Source: Nemertoderma westbladi (Eukaryota > Xenacoelomorpha > Nemertodermatida > Nemertodermatidae). From it: DNA of 51,963 nucleotides. The stretch is from assembly GCA_032718475.1 (NCBI GenBank), contig JAUCBJ010007559.1, forward strand, positions 1 to 51,963. Direction: 5' to 3'. The translations under genes were made by a program, and so were the position numbers. The notes below the pieces were generated by a model. The model was not told the DNA's origin, searched no databases, and was given only the letters and a program-made list of their open reading frames with translations. How positions within the stretch are numbered: the first letter of the stretch is position 1; each line of letters opens with the position of its first letter. Positions 51,667-51,963 of this stretch are shown here, in pieces.

Positions 51667-51963
51667 AATTATTGAAAGGAATTTATACTAAAGAGATTGT
51701 AAATGTTTAATATAATATATGAACAAAATAAATAATATTATTTCAAATAATAATAACAATGCTATAATAAATCAAAAGCAAACGCACAAATGGAACAAGT
51801 TTTCCACGAAATCTGGGGTTGTACGAGAGAGATAAGTAAACTTTGGCTGCATACATTAGGCAGCTGTAAACGGGGGTGTGGGGCTGAACCTGCGAAATCA
51901 TTTAATCAAGGTAACTCCTTTTGTAGTTGGCCGACTCGCTGTGATATGAATGTCTGACAGGCT
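51667..51963. other. Upstream flank of the Ly6-like gene
   Basis: AT-rich, with AATAATAATA-type runs; promoter elements were not resolved. Confidence 0.4.

Overview
This window is eukaryotic, from an invertebrate animal genome. It has split genes with GT-AG introns, tRNA-derived SINE-like sequence, non-LTR retrotransposons, BEL/Pao LTR retrotransposons, Helitron-like hairpin ends, a hAT-like MITE and many minisatellites. There are no bacterial operons. I cannot name the species. The AT-rich, repeat-rich sequence with frequent GGCCTAC and ACCGGTA words suggests a marine invertebrate, but that is only an impression.

Layout. (1) About 1-13,150: a decayed BEL/Pao element, here called BEL-A, on the minus strand. 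Its order is leader (~12.6-13.1 kb), gag (12,568 to 8,822), pol with protease, reverse transcriptase, RNase H and integrase (8,729 to 4,148), a 20-nt A tract, a palindrome-bearing minisatellite, and then a third reading frame (ORF3, 2,943 to 456). (2) 13.2-27.3 kb: intergenic repeats. They comprise a gag-like relic, an eight-unit array with a CTCF-like motif every 146 bp, LINE pieces, Helitron-like ends, long inverted repeats, a 68-bp satellite, and a second broken copy of the BEL-A ORF3 (25.75-26.47 kb). (3) 27,345-30,870: six exons, plus strand, of a GLIS/GLI-family zinc-finger transcription factor. Exon 4 carries an in-frame TAG inside a zinc finger, and a SINE sits in the next intron. (4) 31.7-33.2 kb: a LINE relic cut by a 340-bp MITE with a perfect 8-bp target-site duplication. 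(5) 34.15-48.86 kb: one LINE split by a young 12-kb BEL/Pao element (BEL-B, 35,500-47,516). BEL-B has 1,252-bp LTRs in which I find no difference, and a GCTTT target-site duplication. (6) 49.1-50.3 kb: a second copy of a Helitron-like repeat, and a G tract held between perfect 21-bp inverted arms. (7) 50,829-51,666: a two-exon, minus-strand gene for a secreted Ly6/three-finger protein of 101 residues with ten cysteines.

Most unusual content. Both BEL/Pao elements carry an extra frame after pol, where an env-like frame would sit. It encodes CCHC-type zinc knuckles (three in BEL-A) and a very basic tail, not an envelope. In BEL-A this protein begins with a region that reads like a DEDD 3'-5' exonuclease of the RNase D/WRN type. 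BEL-B keeps one 1,351-codon frame in which gag and protease run directly into an RNase H remnant, with reverse transcriptase and integrase missing. Its matching LTRs imply that it moved recently using enzymes supplied by another element.
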